From contig NZ_BDBU01000037.1 in NCBI RefSeq assembly GCF_001613145.1, positions 1 through 64,000 of the forward strand: a stretch of DNA of 64,000 bases. Direction: 5' to 3'. The notes below the pieces were generated by a model. It did not search any database. It saw nothing but the letters and a program-made list of their open reading frames with translations, and was not told the origin of the DNA. A program made the translations under genes and the position numbers. Positions 26,892 through 35,401 of the stretch are shown here, piece after piece. This stretch comes from Nocardia jejuensis NBRC 103114. GTDB taxonomy: Bacteria; Actinomycetota; Actinomycetes; Mycobacteriales; Mycobacteriaceae. Position 1 is the first letter of the stretch, and the number at the start of each line of letters is the position of its first letter.

Positions 26892-27908
26892 CTACCGAAT
26901 CGCCGCCTCGATGCTCGGCCAGGACTGATGCAGCGCGTCCTGCCAGTACCGCCAGGAATGCGTTCCGGTGGGCCGGAATTCGATATCGGCGGGGATCCCC
27001 AGCTCGTTCAGCCGATCCGCGAGCCGATGTGTGCACAGATTGGTCGCCGCTTCGATGACGCCGCCGAGCACGATCTGATTGGCCAGGGTCCCGGCCTGCC
27101 CGCCCACGAGGGGGTTGGCCAGGGTGTCCTCGGAACCGGGCAGGCCGCTGGAGCTCGAGATGTAGAGGGTTTTGCCGCGCAGCTGATCGGCGTGCAGCAC
27201 GGCGTCGTTGCGCGCCCAGTCCGGATCGTCGTCCTCACCCCACATATTGCGGGGATCGGCATCACCGCGTTCGAGCACGAGTTTGATGTAGGACCGGCTC
27301 AATTGGTCCGTGGTGGAGGCGCATCCGCTGTAGGACGCGACGGCCCGGTAGCGATCGGGGGCCGCGATCGCCAGGTTGAGCACCGAGCTCGCCGCCATCG
27401 AGATGCCGCCGATGGCATTGACGCCCGAGGTGCCCAGTGCCTCGTCGATGATCGGCGGCAGCTCCCGGGTCAGAAAGGTCGTCCACTTGTTGCGGCCGAG
27501 CTTCGGGTCATCGCGCTGCCAGTCGGTGTAGTACGAGAATGCGCCGCCCAGTGGCGTCACCACATTCACGTTCTTGTCCGCGAAGAATTGCACGATATCG
27601 GTTTGGCGATGCCAGTTCGCGACATCCTCGCCACCGCCCGCGCCATTGAGCAGATAAAGCGTCGGGCGGGGTTCACTGCGATCGAACGGCGTGATCACCT
27701 GAAGCATGATGACGCGATCCATGGACTCGGAATAGACGTGGAGTATCTGTTCGCGCTGCCCGGCTCGATCGATGAAGACGAGCTGGGATCCGGTCGGCTC
27801 GGCAGCGGCCACGCCGGGAGAAATGGCTGCCGCGAACAATAGTGCGAGGCAGGTGACAATCGTCGCCGGGGTCGGCAGTGCGCGGGTGAACCACGTTCGG
27901 GTGAACAT
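26892..27908 (-). CDS. Antigen 85-type mycolyltransferase/esterase
   Basis: 338 residues with an N-terminal Sec signal (hydrophobic stretch, then GVAAAEP). The alpha/beta fold matches the Ag85/esterase D family: PRPTLYLLNGAGGGEDVANW, nucleophile GGISMAASSVLNLA and late histidine in RPTGTHSWRYWQ. In mycolata these proteins move mycolic acids between trehalose esters and arabinogalactan in the envelope. ATG 27908 has AGGAAC upstream; the longer frame start is unsupported. Confidence 0.9.
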   Translation of the reverse strand: MFTRTWFTRALPTPATIVTCLALLFAAAISPGVAAAEPTGSQLVFIDRAGQREQILHVYSESMDRVIMLQVITPFDRSEPRPTLYLLNGAGGGEDVANWHRQTDIVQFFADKNVNVVTPLGGAFSYYTDWQRDDPKLGRNKWTTFLTRELPPIIDEALGTSGVNAIGGISMAASSVLNLAIAAPDRYRAVASYSGCASTTDQLSRSYIKLVLERGDADPRNMWGEDDDPDWARNDAVLHADQLRGKTLYISSSSGLPGSEDTLANPLVGGQAGTLANQIVLGGVIEAATNLCTHRLADRLNELGIPADIEFRPTGTHSWRYWQDALHQSWPSIEAAIR

Positions 27909-28008
27909 CAGTGTCGTTCCTCGTCGATTTCGGCCGGGCGGAGCGGCCGGCCGCCCGTGCCGAGGTTCGGGCACGAGCGGCCGGCCGGGACCGGTGATCC
28001 GGACTTGC

Positions 28009-28707
28009 TCAGCTGCCGAGGAACTTCTTCAGCACGTCGGACAGGACGTCGCTGAACGAACCCGTCGAGCTGAGCTGGCCGTCGGAGGAGCCGAGGCCGT
28101 TGTTGCCCAGGCTGCCCAGCAGCGACTCACCGGCGTTCGCGCCGCGCGCGGTGAAACACGAAGTCAGATTGGGCAATTCGTTGCTGACACCGACGGTGCC
28201 GGCCACACCGACGCCACCGCTGGTGATCTGCTGTCCGGCCTTGAGGTCACCCGGAACCGGGTAGGTGATGTTGAGGGTCACCGGGTTGCCGGAGTTGACG
28301 AACCATCCGGTGCTGGTGACCTTCCAGCCGCCCGCGTTGGGCACGGCGGTGACGTCCTCGGTGCGCTGCCCGGTGCCCGCGTGATAGGCGGTGACCGAGG
28401 TCTTCACCGGTGCGCCGAATCCCGTCGGCGGGAAATCGGTGATGGTGTTCACGTAGGGGTTACCGATACCGGTGGTGCCGACCACGATCTTGTAGGTCAC
28501 CGTGGTTCCGGCGCCGATGGACTCGGCATTGGCGATCTTTTCGTAGGTATGCGTGATACCGACGGTGCTGATGTCTTTCTTCGTGTCGTAACTCCGCACG
28601 GCACAGGCCGAGTCGGCGGACGCGATTCCCGCACTCAGAACGCTCAACCCCGCAGAAGCCAACGAAACCGACGCCACGAGCGCCGTCATCCGATGAGTCC
28701 GGAACAT
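28009..28707 (-). CDS. Secreted protein of unknown function
   Basis: 232 residues with a clear Sec signal (MFRTHRMTALVASVSLASAG, cleaved near IASADS). Mature sequence is beta-rich, with two cysteines far apart (start and ~residue 185) that could form a disulfide, and a Gly/Ser-rich tail ending SDVLKKFLGS. AAGGAG precedes the ATG. Similar secreted proteins are common in Nocardia and Rhodococcus without known role; I cannot name a family with confidence. Confidence 0.75.
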   Translation of the reverse strand: MFRTHRMTALVASVSLASAGLSVLSAGIASADSACAVRSYDTKKDISTVGITHTYEKIANAESIGAGTTVTYKIVVGTTGIGNPYVNTITDFPPTGFGAPVKTSVTAYHAGTGQRTEDVTAVPNAGGWKVTSTGWFVNSGNPVTLNITYPVPGDLKAGQQITSGGVGVAGTVGVSNELPNLTSCFTARGANAGESLLGSLGNNGLGSSDGQLSSTGSFSDVLSDVLKKFLGS

Positions 28708-28980
28708 TTTTCTCCTTCAGCGTCCCGGAGGTGATCCGGGACTGATAACGCGTACCGAGCTTCTGCGGATCTCGGGGGCGGTGTGGTCCACCCGGGCTCA
28801 AAGTAAACAGGTGTAACTGGTCGCACGTCCAAGGAATCGAAAAATTGGTTTCGCCGCCGAGTCTCGTCGCATTCCGGCCACAACCGGCCGTACCCGGCGC
28901 CCGCCGCCCAGGCTTCTGATTAGCTGGTCCCGCGTCATCGGGATCCATCGCGTGCAGGACACACGACAGGAGACAAGGCA

Positions 28981-29778
28981 ATGCCCACTCGTGACAGCGC
29001 TTGGCCACAGGGAACACCCTGCTGGGTGGATTGTTCGGTCGATGATCCGGCGGCAGCCCGCGACTACTACTCCCGCCTGCTGGGCTGGGAGATCCTCGAC
29101 AGTCCGCCGGAGGCGGGCGGGTATCTGATGGCCATGTCGAACGGCAGGCCCGCCGCCGGAATCGGCCCCAAGATGGGCAATGTCGCCATGCCCTCGGTGT
29201 GGACCACCTACCTCGCGGCCGACAGCGCCGACGCGGTCGCGGGCTCGATCACCGCCGCCGGCGGCGCGGTCTACATGCCGCCCTTCGATGTGCTCGACGT
29301 CGGGCGCATGAGTATCGCGGCCGATCCGGGCGGAGCCGTGTTCGGACTGTGGGAAGCCAAGGCGCACACCGGCGCCGGGGTCTACAACGAACCCGGCGCG
29401 TACTGCTGGAACGAGCTGCACACCGGGCAGTACACGCCGTCGCAGGAGTTCTACCGCAGCGTCTTCGGCTGGTCGTTCACCGAGATCGGCGACGGGCAGA
29501 ACTTCGTCTACTCCACCTTCGCCGTGCCCGGCGGCTCGGAAACCGCGGGCGGACTGATGGATTCGAGCCTCCTGCCCGGCGAGACCCCGCCCTACTGGCT
29601 CACCTGGTTCCAGGTCGACGGCCTCGACGCCGCGCTGGGCAAGGCCGTCGAACTCGGCGGCACGAGCATGATGGGCCCGGACGACAGCCCGTTCGGCCGA
29701 ATGGGCGTCGTGCAGGGACCACAGGGCGAGGTCTTCGGACTCATCGATCCGAACGTCGTCGTGGGCGCGGGCCGGTAG
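28981..29778 (+). CDS. Two-domain VOC (glyoxalase-fold) protein
   Basis: 265 residues made of two vicinal-oxygen-chelate modules (about 12-125 and 138-260). GTPCWVDCSVDDPAAARDYY starts the first and GAYCWNELHTGQYTPSQEFY the second; each ends in GxVFGLWE/GEVFGLIDP. It resembles the mycobacterial CFP30B/TB27.3 type. Metal ligands are incomplete compared with glyoxalase I, so a binding or resistance role is possible. It is the first gene of a short rightward group and is divergent from the secreted protein. Confidence 0.84.
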   Translation: MPTRDSAWPQGTPCWVDCSVDDPAAARDYYSRLLGWEILDSPPEAGGYLMAMSNGRPAAGIGPKMGNVAMPSVWTTYLAADSADAVAGSITAAGGAVYMPPFDVLDVGRMSIAADPGGAVFGLWEAKAHTGAGVYNEPGAYCWNELHTGQYTPSQEFYRSVFGWSFTEIGDGQNFVYSTFAVPGGSETAGGLMDSSLLPGETPPYWLTWFQVDGLDAALGKAVELGGTSMMGPDDSPFGRMGVVQGPQGEVFGLIDPNVVVGAGR

Positions 29779-29788
29779 CGTACGCATC

Positions 29789-30436
29789 GTGCTCCTCGTC
29801 GATCTGTCGGTGCCGCTGCGCAGCGGTATGCCCGTCTACCCGGGCGATCCGCAAGTCGTGATCGAACCCGCGCTGCGAGTGCGCACCGACGGGGTGAACG
29901 TGCTGCACCTGGATCTGGGTTCGCAGACCGGGACGCATGTGGACGCACCGAGGCATATCGACGACGCGCTGCCCGCGCTGGACGCTCTGCCCCTGGATCG
30001 ATTCGTCGGCCCGGCCGTCGTGGTGGACGCGCGCGGTCTCGCGCCGCGCGCCGCGATCGGCCGGGACCGGTTCGAGGGCAGGGTGCGGGCCGGGCACATC
30101 GTTCTGATCGCCACCGGATGGTCGCGGCACTGGGGTAGCGACGCGTACCTCGAGCATCCGCATCTGACTCCGGAGGCGGCGACCTATCTGGTCGATTCGG
30201 GCGTTCGGACCGTCGGCATCGATGCCCTGAGCGTCGATCCGACGCCCGCTCACGAGATTCCGGTGCATCGAATCCTGTGCGGCGCGCACGCGGTGATCGC
30301 GGAGAACCTGACCGCCCTGGAGACCCTGCTGGCCGCACAACACGCAGTTCATCGCATTGAAGCAACCCTGCTGCCGCTCAACATCCCGGGCGCGGACGGA
30401 GCTCCGGTGCGAGCTATCGCTCGCATCGGACTGTGA
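29789..30436 (+). CDS. Cyclase-family hydrolase (kynurenine formamidase-like), cytoplasmic
   Basis: 215 residues starting at GTG 29789 with no signal peptide. VDLSVPLRSGMPVYPGDP begins the domain; SQTGTHVDAPRHI is the HxGTHxD-type metal motif and IGIDALSVDP the second. TAGCGT lies eight bases before the GTG and includes the previous stop, so translation may be leaderless or coupled. Substrate unknown; a small amide, imide or lactone is likely. Confidence 0.8.
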   Translation: MLLVDLSVPLRSGMPVYPGDPQVVIEPALRVRTDGVNVLHLDLGSQTGTHVDAPRHIDDALPALDALPLDRFVGPAVVVDARGLAPRAAIGRDRFEGRVRAGHIVLIATGWSRHWGSDAYLEHPHLTPEAATYLVDSGVRTVGIDALSVDPTPAHEIPVHRILCGAHAVIAENLTALETLLAAQHAVHRIEATLLPLNIPGADGAPVRAIARIGL

Positions 30437-30552
30437 CGGGTTCGTCATCGTTTCACAAGTTGTGGCGCAACGCACTCGATCTTCGTAGACTTCACCCGAC
30501 ACAGGCGGGCATCGGGGACCGCCGCTCCGTGCTCGATCAGAAAGACCTTCTT

Positions 30553-30915
30553 GTGAAACGTAGTGCCGTCTCGACATTCCTACTGGCAGCAGCCATCATG
30601 ACCGCTGCCCCCGCCGTGGCCTCCGCAGATATCTACCTGACGGACGCCGCCGCGGTACCCACGGACAACACCGACCCGATGCAGGCCGCGGTGTCGTTCT
30701 CCGCGGGCACCGGGTCCGGATCGGACTCGGTGAAGTCCGGCAGCGCGGGCGGGCTGGCGACCACCGGCTCCACCGGCACCGGCTCCTTCGGCCTGCCGAA
30801 CCTGGACAAGATGCTCTTCGGAAATTTCAAGACCCTGTGCCTGGTCACCGGAAGCGTGATGCCCATCTCGGGCGAGGCCAGCTTCGGCTGCGGACAGGTC
30901 CCGTCCCCGATCTGA
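30553..30915 (+). CDS. Small secreted protein, unknown function
   Basis: 120 residues from GTG 30553. A Sec signal (MKRSAVSTFLLAAAIMTAAP, cleaved near ASAD) precedes a Gly/Ser/Thr-rich region and a short C-terminus with two cysteines (LCLVTGSVMP, SFGCGQVP) likely to be disulfide-bonded. The start was chosen because the signal peptide begins there. No family recognised. Confidence 0.65.
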   Translation: MKRSAVSTFLLAAAIMTAAPAVASADIYLTDAAAVPTDNTDPMQAAVSFSAGTGSGSDSVKSGSAGGLATTGSTGTGSFGLPNLDKMLFGNFKTLCLVTGSVMPISGEASFGCGQVPSPI

Positions 30916-30949
30916 GGCGCGACCACCCCGCTTAGCTTCGATCGAGCAG

Positions 30950-30986
30950 AAGGAGGGGCACCAGCTACCCGCTGGTGCCCCTCCTT
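30950..30986. terminator. Bidirectional hairpin terminator
   Basis: A perfect 16-bp stem, AAGGAGGGGCACCAGC with its complement, and a five-base loop. It lies between two convergent genes. Confidence 0.9.
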
Positions 30987-31013
30987 CATGCTTTGTGCGG
31001 TCGTGCCTCGCGG

Positions 31014-32237
31014 CTAGCGGTTGTCGTCCGCGTTGCCGGCCTTCCACTGCTCCCACGGGATGTTCCAGTCGCCCAGTCCGTCGACGCCGGGCAGGATCGG
31101 ACCGACCGTGTTCTTGACGATGGTGATGTCACCGCGCTTCACGTTGTCGTACACCCACTTGGCGTTCTCCGGGCTCAGGTTCAGACAGCCGTGGCTGGTG
31201 TTGCTCGACCCCTGCGCGCCCACCGACCACGGCGCGGAGTGGAAGAAGATGCCGGAGTACGAGATTCGCGTCGCCCAGTCGACCGGAGTCTTGTAACCCT
31301 GCGGCGAGTTGACGGCCACGCCGTAGGTCGACGAATCCATGATGATCTTGTCGAACTTGTCGCCGACGATGTAGACGCCGTTGTTCGTGGGCGCGCTGTC
31401 CTTGCCCATCGAGGTCGGCATGGTTCGAACCACCTGACCGTTCATCTCGACGGTCACCATCTTGGTGTTGTCGTCGGCGGTGAAGATGGTGGACTCGCCC
31501 ACGGTGAAGTTGGAGGTGATATCCGAATCACCGACCAGGCCGTTGCCCAGATCCTTGCCGTAGGTGTTCACCGCGATGTCGACCTTGGTGCCGGGAGCCC
31601 AGTAATGCTCTGGGCGCCACCGCACTTCGCGATTGTTGACCCAGTAGAACGCACCCTCCACCGCGGGCGTGGTGGTGATTTTGATCGCGGCCTGAGCGGC
31701 CTTGCGATCCGGGATGTTCTCGTCGAACTGCACGGCCACCGGCTGCCCGATGCCGACGACCTCGTTCTCGGCCGGCAACAGGTACGGGTGCGTGCGATTG
31801 TTCGGCGAAATCGTGGTGAAACTCATAGTGCTGTTGGCGGCGCCACCCAGGCCGATCGCGTCCACGCTCAGCTTGTAGGTGCGCCCGAATCCCAACTGCT
31901 CGCCCAACTTCCAGGACCGGCCGTCCGCGGCCAGCTGTCCCGGAACCTGCTTGCCCTCCGGATTGGTCAGGGCCACATTGGTGATCTGACCGTCCTCGAC
32001 CTTCAGGGTCAGGTCGTTCGGGGCGACGCCCTTGTCGCCGTCCTTGATCGGTGCGATCAGCTTCGGCTTCACCAGCTCGCTGATCGGATTGGAATCGATT
32101 GCGACCGAAGAGGAGTCGGAGGACCCCGATGAGCAGCCGGTCAGCGCTAGCGCCACCACCGACACAGCCGCCACAGCTCCCAGCCATCCTCGCGAACGAC
32201 GCCGCGTCGAACGGCGCCGGCCCAGACCATCGCTCAT
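31014..32237 (-). CDS. Lipoprotein L,D-transpeptidase
   Basis: 407 residues. A positively charged N-terminus and hydrophobic stretch end in the lipobox ALTGC, so it is anchored to the membrane outside. Two Ig-like domains (about 55-165 and 165-260) precede a YkuD catalytic domain whose SHGCLNLSPENAKWVYD holds the active cysteine near residue 350. It makes 3-3 peptidoglycan crosslinks, as LdtMt2-type enzymes do. Its end faces the strong terminator. Confidence 0.94.
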   Translation of the reverse strand: MSDGLGRRRSTRRRSRGWLGAVAAVSVVALALTGCSSGSSDSSSVAIDSNPISELVKPKLIAPIKDGDKGVAPNDLTLKVEDGQITNVALTNPEGKQVPGQLAADGRSWKLGEQLGFGRTYKLSVDAIGLGGAANSTMSFTTISPNNRTHPYLLPAENEVVGIGQPVAVQFDENIPDRKAAQAAIKITTTPAVEGAFYWVNNREVRWRPEHYWAPGTKVDIAVNTYGKDLGNGLVGDSDITSNFTVGESTIFTADDNTKMVTVEMNGQVVRTMPTSMGKDSAPTNNGVYIVGDKFDKIIMDSSTYGVAVNSPQGYKTPVDWATRISYSGIFFHSAPWSVGAQGSSNTSHGCLNLSPENAKWVYDNVKRGDITIVKNTVGPILPGVDGLGDWNIPWEQWKAGNADDNR

Positions 32238-32576
32238 TGCAACCCCACTTCATGTCTCGTGCGTATCCGGCCACCGAGGACTTCGGCCCCGACCACACCT
32301 GCCCGACCAGCCACGCCCACGGGGGTCCGGTCGAGACCACGCATCGCTCATTCTGCCAGGAACGAACCCCAACCAACGACCAACGCGTCGCCCCCGCAGG
32401 GCTCGAACGGTTCATCCGTTCCGGCCCCCGATCTGTTAACACCCCGCCCCAACTCCCCCACCCGCACCAAAAACACAGCCCAACCAGGCGATTTCACTTT
32501 CTGCGGGTATCCCTGTTAATGTTTCTTCCGCACCGCAGAGCAGCCGAAACCGCAAGGAACCGGCCAGCTGGCACAG
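32238..32576. other. Intergenic gap upstream of the L,D-transpeptidase and tRNA-Lys
   Basis: 339 bp, probably holding the promoters of both flanking genes. I could not identify convincing boxes. No coding features seen. Confidence 0.5.
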
Positions 32577-32649
<73 letters not shown>

Positions 32650-32653
32650 CAAA

Positions 32654-32700
32654 AGAAAGCCCCTCTCACCAGCGATAAGCTGGAACGAGAGGGGCTTTCT
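32654..32700. terminator. Hairpin terminator after tRNA-Lys, shared with the GNAT gene
   Basis: A 14-bp outer stem (AGAAAGCCCCTCTC and complement) has an inner CCAGC/GCTGG stem. It can serve both the tRNA and the convergent acetyltransferase. Confidence 0.88.
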
Positions 32701-32743
32701 TCGTCCGAACTACGCACGGTGTGTCGGTACGGTCGAGCTGCGG

Positions 32744-33316
32744 TCATCCGAGCGGCTCGCGAATCAACACATCGAACACCGGAGCCTTCGGCCAGTCCGG
32801 TGTGAGCGCGCCCACACGGCGCCAACCCCATTTCAGGTAGGCGCGATATGCCCTCCCGTTGTCCGACTCGACCAGCAGTGTCGCCCGCTGTTCAGCCCTT
32901 CCCCTCAGGAGTTCATCCTGCAGCGGCCGAGCTACATCGCGGCCGGCATATTCCGCGCACACCATGATCTCGCTGAGCGCGAAAGTGCGAGAGCCGGTCT
33001 CGGTGGTGAACTCCGTGAGATCCCCCGAGTCCAGGCGCCGCCCTTCCCACCAGCGCGCGTTGCGCTGCAGTGGCCAGCCCCACGCCTGCCCGGCGGCATT
33101 GCCATCGACGCAGGCGAACACGAGCGCGAATCCCTCACCACGACCGGTGTACGCGTCGAACCGCCGCATGAATTCAGCGGGTGAGTCGAAGGGGTCCCCG
33201 GAAGCGATGGCCTCCACATAGGAGCGGATGTATATGTCCTCCACGACATCTCGCTGTTCGCGCGCCTGTGAGGCCGTGAGGTGATCGAACGTCAAACCCG
33301 TGAGCGGGTTGGTCAT
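32744..33316 (-). CDS. GNAT-family acetyltransferase
   Basis: 190 residues. ALVFACVDGNAAGQAWG is the central strand, FALSEIMVCAEYAGRDVARP the acetyl-CoA-binding motif A region, and LVESDNGRAYRAYLKWGWRR the motif B end. The acceptor is unknown. Its ATG overlaps the TGA of a decayed regulator frame (33313-33685), showing the pair was once a coupled operon. A 73-bp segment of the gene reappears at 35297-35369. Confidence 0.85.
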   Translation of the reverse strand: MTNPLTGLTFDHLTASQAREQRDVVEDIYIRSYVEAIASGDPFDSPAEFMRRFDAYTGRGEGFALVFACVDGNAAGQAWGWPLQRNARWWEGRRLDSGDLTEFTTETGSRTFALSEIMVCAEYAGRDVARPLQDELLRGRAEQRATLLVESDNGRAYRAYLKWGWRRVGALTPDWPKAPVFDVLIREPLG

Positions 33317-33685
33317 GCGGTGATGGCTTTCTGTGCGAGTGCGTCGAACTGGTTGCGGAAGTCACTTGCCGATGAAGTTGTTGGGCGGCCTGCCGGATCG
33401 GTGCCATGACCCGGAGAGTACGAGTCGAGGACACCTCGGCGAGATCAGCCAGGACCGGCATGCTCTCGGCCACTGTGCCTGCGAGGTCACCGATTTGGGC
33501 GCGAGCCGTCGCGGACCAGGCGCGCAGGTGAACCACGTTGCGGGTGCCCGCATGCCGTTCAGCGGCCGCCCGGTACAGCTCGACCGACCGGGCGTGGTCG
33601 CCGATGTCGCCGGACCCGCGGGCCTCGTGCCCGCCGATTTCGGAGGCCGTCGGCACCATCGAACGAACTCCGCATCGACCTCCAT
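33313..33685 (-). pseudogene. Relic C-terminus of an XRE-type regulator with TPR-like domain
   Basis: Three frames together spell a familiar actinobacterial regulator end: DAEFVR, then (other frame) TASEIGGHEARGSGDIG and SVELYRAAAERHAGTRN and LADLAEVSSTRTLRVMAPIR, then (third frame) SDFRNQFDALAQKAITA followed by a stop. At least two frameshifts and the loss of the whole N-terminal HTH make it nonfunctional. The final TGA overlaps the GNAT start. The truncation point abuts the first hipB operator. Confidence 0.65.
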
Positions 33686-33703
33686 CGGCGATATCCTGCC
33701 GAT
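33684..33703. promoter_or_regulatory. hipB operator candidate 1
   Basis: A perfect inverted repeat ATCGGC-8 bp-GCCGAT. It starts 61 bp before the second copy. Confidence 0.7.
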
Positions 33704-33744
33704 TTCCCCCTTACCGGCTGCGGAACGTAGGTGAAATCGATGGG

Positions 33745-33764
33745 ATCGGCAATATTCTGCCGAT
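33745..33764. promoter_or_regulatory. hipB operator candidate 2
   Basis: Perfect ATCGGC-8 bp-GCCGAT with AATATTCT in the middle. It lies 60-61 bp from each of the other copies, so all three face the same side of the helix. Confidence 0.72.
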
Positions 33765-33804
33765 TTGGGCTATGGTTAAGGTAGCCTGATTGAATCCGCG
33801 CTAC

Positions 33805-33824
33805 ATCGGCAGAATACTGCCGGT
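33805..33824. promoter_or_regulatory. hipB operator candidate 3
   Basis: ATCGGC-8 bp-GCCGGT, one arm mismatch. It ends a few bases before the GGAGGTG ribosome binding site of hipB, so binding would block hipBA expression. Confidence 0.7.
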
Positions 33825-33840
33825 TTATGGAGGTGATGCG

Positions 33841-34041
33841 ATGACCGTGGTATCGAGCATCGGGGATGCCATTCACGCGGCTCGCCGCCGTCATCGTCTG
33901 ACGCAGGAGCAGTTGGCGGAGCTGGCGGGCACCTCCACGCGCACGGTGCGCGAGATCGAGCACGGCAGCGGCTCGACGAGTATCGCCACCGTCGCCATCG
34001 TGGCCGACGTACTCGGACTCACCCTGGGTGTCGTCGGTTGA
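33841..34041 (+). CDS. hipB: HipB-like antitoxin, XRE-family DNA-binding protein
   Basis: 66 residues, almost entirely one Cro/C1 helix-turn-helix: IGDAIHAARRRHRLTQEQLA then TSTRTVREIEHGSGSTSI. The ATG at 33841 follows GGAGGTGATGCG; a longer TTG frame exists but lacks support. In HipBA systems HipB neutralises the HipA kinase and represses the operon, and palindromes directly upstream fit this. Its stop overlaps the start of hipA. Confidence 0.85.
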   Translation: MTVVSSIGDAIHAARRRHRLTQEQLAELAGTSTRTVREIEHGSGSTSIATVAIVADVLGLTLGVVG

Positions 34042-35228
34042 AGGATCTCGAGGAGCTTCGGCGGGTTGCCCGAGCGGATGTATACAAGGCTGGTCAGCGC
34101 GCCGCTGTGCTGCAGCGGACAGCGGAGGGTGGGACCGAATTTCGCTACCGGAAGGACTATCTCGCCGACTCCGGGACGCCTGTAGCCACCACGCTCCCGC
34201 TCGGCCCGGATCCGGTGCGCAGCATCGCCGGCGCGGTGCCGCCCTTCTTCGAAGGTCTTCTGCCCGAAGGACATCGGCTCACGGTGTTGCAGCGTGCGGT
34301 CAAGACCAGCATCAACGATGAGTTGAGCCTGCTGCTGGCGGTGGGGAACGATGTGCCCGGGGATGTGCAGATCATCCCTGCCGATCAGTCACTCACCGAT
34401 ATACCGCCATTGGTCGAGGGAGGCTCACTCGACGAACTCGAGTTCGCACGATTCGTGGACGAAATCGATACCCATGCGCTGCCGGGAGTGCAGCGCAAAG
34501 CCAGCGCGTCGATGATCAGCGTGCCGTTCTCGGCTCGGGACGGGCGGTTCATTCTGAAGCTCTCGCAACCGGAGTACCCCCATCTGGTGGAGAACGAAGC
34601 GGCGCATCTGACAGCGGCGAGGCTGATGAAGATCCCTGTAGCCGAGGCGAATCTGGTGACCGACCGCATCGGCGACACCGGACTGCTGGTACGGCGATTC
34701 GATCGGGTGCGCGAGAGTCAGACGTGGCGACGCTTGGCGTTCGAGGATGCGACACAGGTACTGGGCTTACCCCCGGCGTCGAAGTATCAGCCCGATGCGG
34801 CCACCGTGGTCGACGCGCTCGCGCAGATCTCCGAGGCTCCGACAGTGGCTCGCCGAAACCTGTACTTGCAGTTTCTCTTTGCCTGGCTCACCGGAAACGG
34901 TGACCTACACGCGAAGAACGTCGGTGTGGTCGAGGGGCCCGGCGGGAAATGGGGTGTCGCACCGATATTCGATATTCCGTGCACGCTGGTCTACGGAGAT
35001 GACTCGATGGCACTGCCGATCTCCGGCCGAACCCGCAAGCTACGCGCCCGTGATTGGGCTGCGTTCGCCGCAGAGATCGGACTTTCCGAGCGAGCCGCGG
35101 TTTCCGCGCGCACTGTCGCACTCCGAGCGGCCGTGGCAGTCGACTATGCCGCCCTGCCGTTCTCTGGATCGCCCATGCACCAAACCGAGCGCGAACTGCG
35201 TTGGCGGCGCGCCGAACTCGGCCGCTGA
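34038..35228 (+). CDS. hipA: HipA-like serine/threonine kinase toxin
   Basis: 396 residues from a TTG that overlaps the hipB stop (TTGA). The N-terminal domain ends with PFFEGLLPEGHRL, a HipA hallmark. LPGVQRKASAS is the phosphate-binding loop, LTGNGDLHAKNVGV the catalytic loop with its aspartate, and PIFDIPCTLVYGD the metal-binding segment. HipA toxins phosphorylate glutamyl-tRNA synthetase or other targets and cause dormancy. All key residues are present, so the toxin looks active. Confidence 0.9.
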   Translation: MKDLEELRRVARADVYKAGQRAAVLQRTAEGGTEFRYRKDYLADSGTPVATTLPLGPDPVRSIAGAVPPFFEGLLPEGHRLTVLQRAVKTSINDELSLLLAVGNDVPGDVQIIPADQSLTDIPPLVEGGSLDELEFARFVDEIDTHALPGVQRKASASMISVPFSARDGRFILKLSQPEYPHLVENEAAHLTAARLMKIPVAEANLVTDRIGDTGLLVRRFDRVRESQTWRRLAFEDATQVLGLPPASKYQPDAATVVDALAQISEAPTVARRNLYLQFLFAWLTGNGDLHAKNVGVVEGPGGKWGVAPIFDIPCTLVYGDDSMALPISGRTRKLRARDWAAFAAEIGLSERAAVSARTVALRAAVAVDYAALPFSGSPMHQTERELRWRRAELGR

Positions 35229-35296
35229 GGGCTGAATCGAGCGAATCCTGAACGCCGCCACGTCAAGGCCAGGCGCTGATGTTCGCGCCGAAGCTA

Positions 35297-35369
35297 CGTT
35301 GTCGGACTCGACGAGCAGTGTCGCCCGCTGTTCGGTTCTCCCGCGCAAGAATTCGTCCTGCAGTGGCCG
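35297..35369 (-). pseudogene. 73-bp fragment of a second GNAT gene
   Basis: The minus strand encodes PLQDEFLRGRTEQRATLLVE, matching PLQDELLRGRAEQRATLLVE of the intact gene at 32744-33316 in the same orientation. By hand count the DNA matches at about 61 of 73 positions, so the copies are diverged. Similarity stops at both ends. It is the only remnant; the two copies bracket the relic regulator and hipBA. Confidence 0.75.
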
Positions 35370-35401
35370 GGTCCGGCGGTTAGCTCCGGCGTTCCGGGCG
35401 G

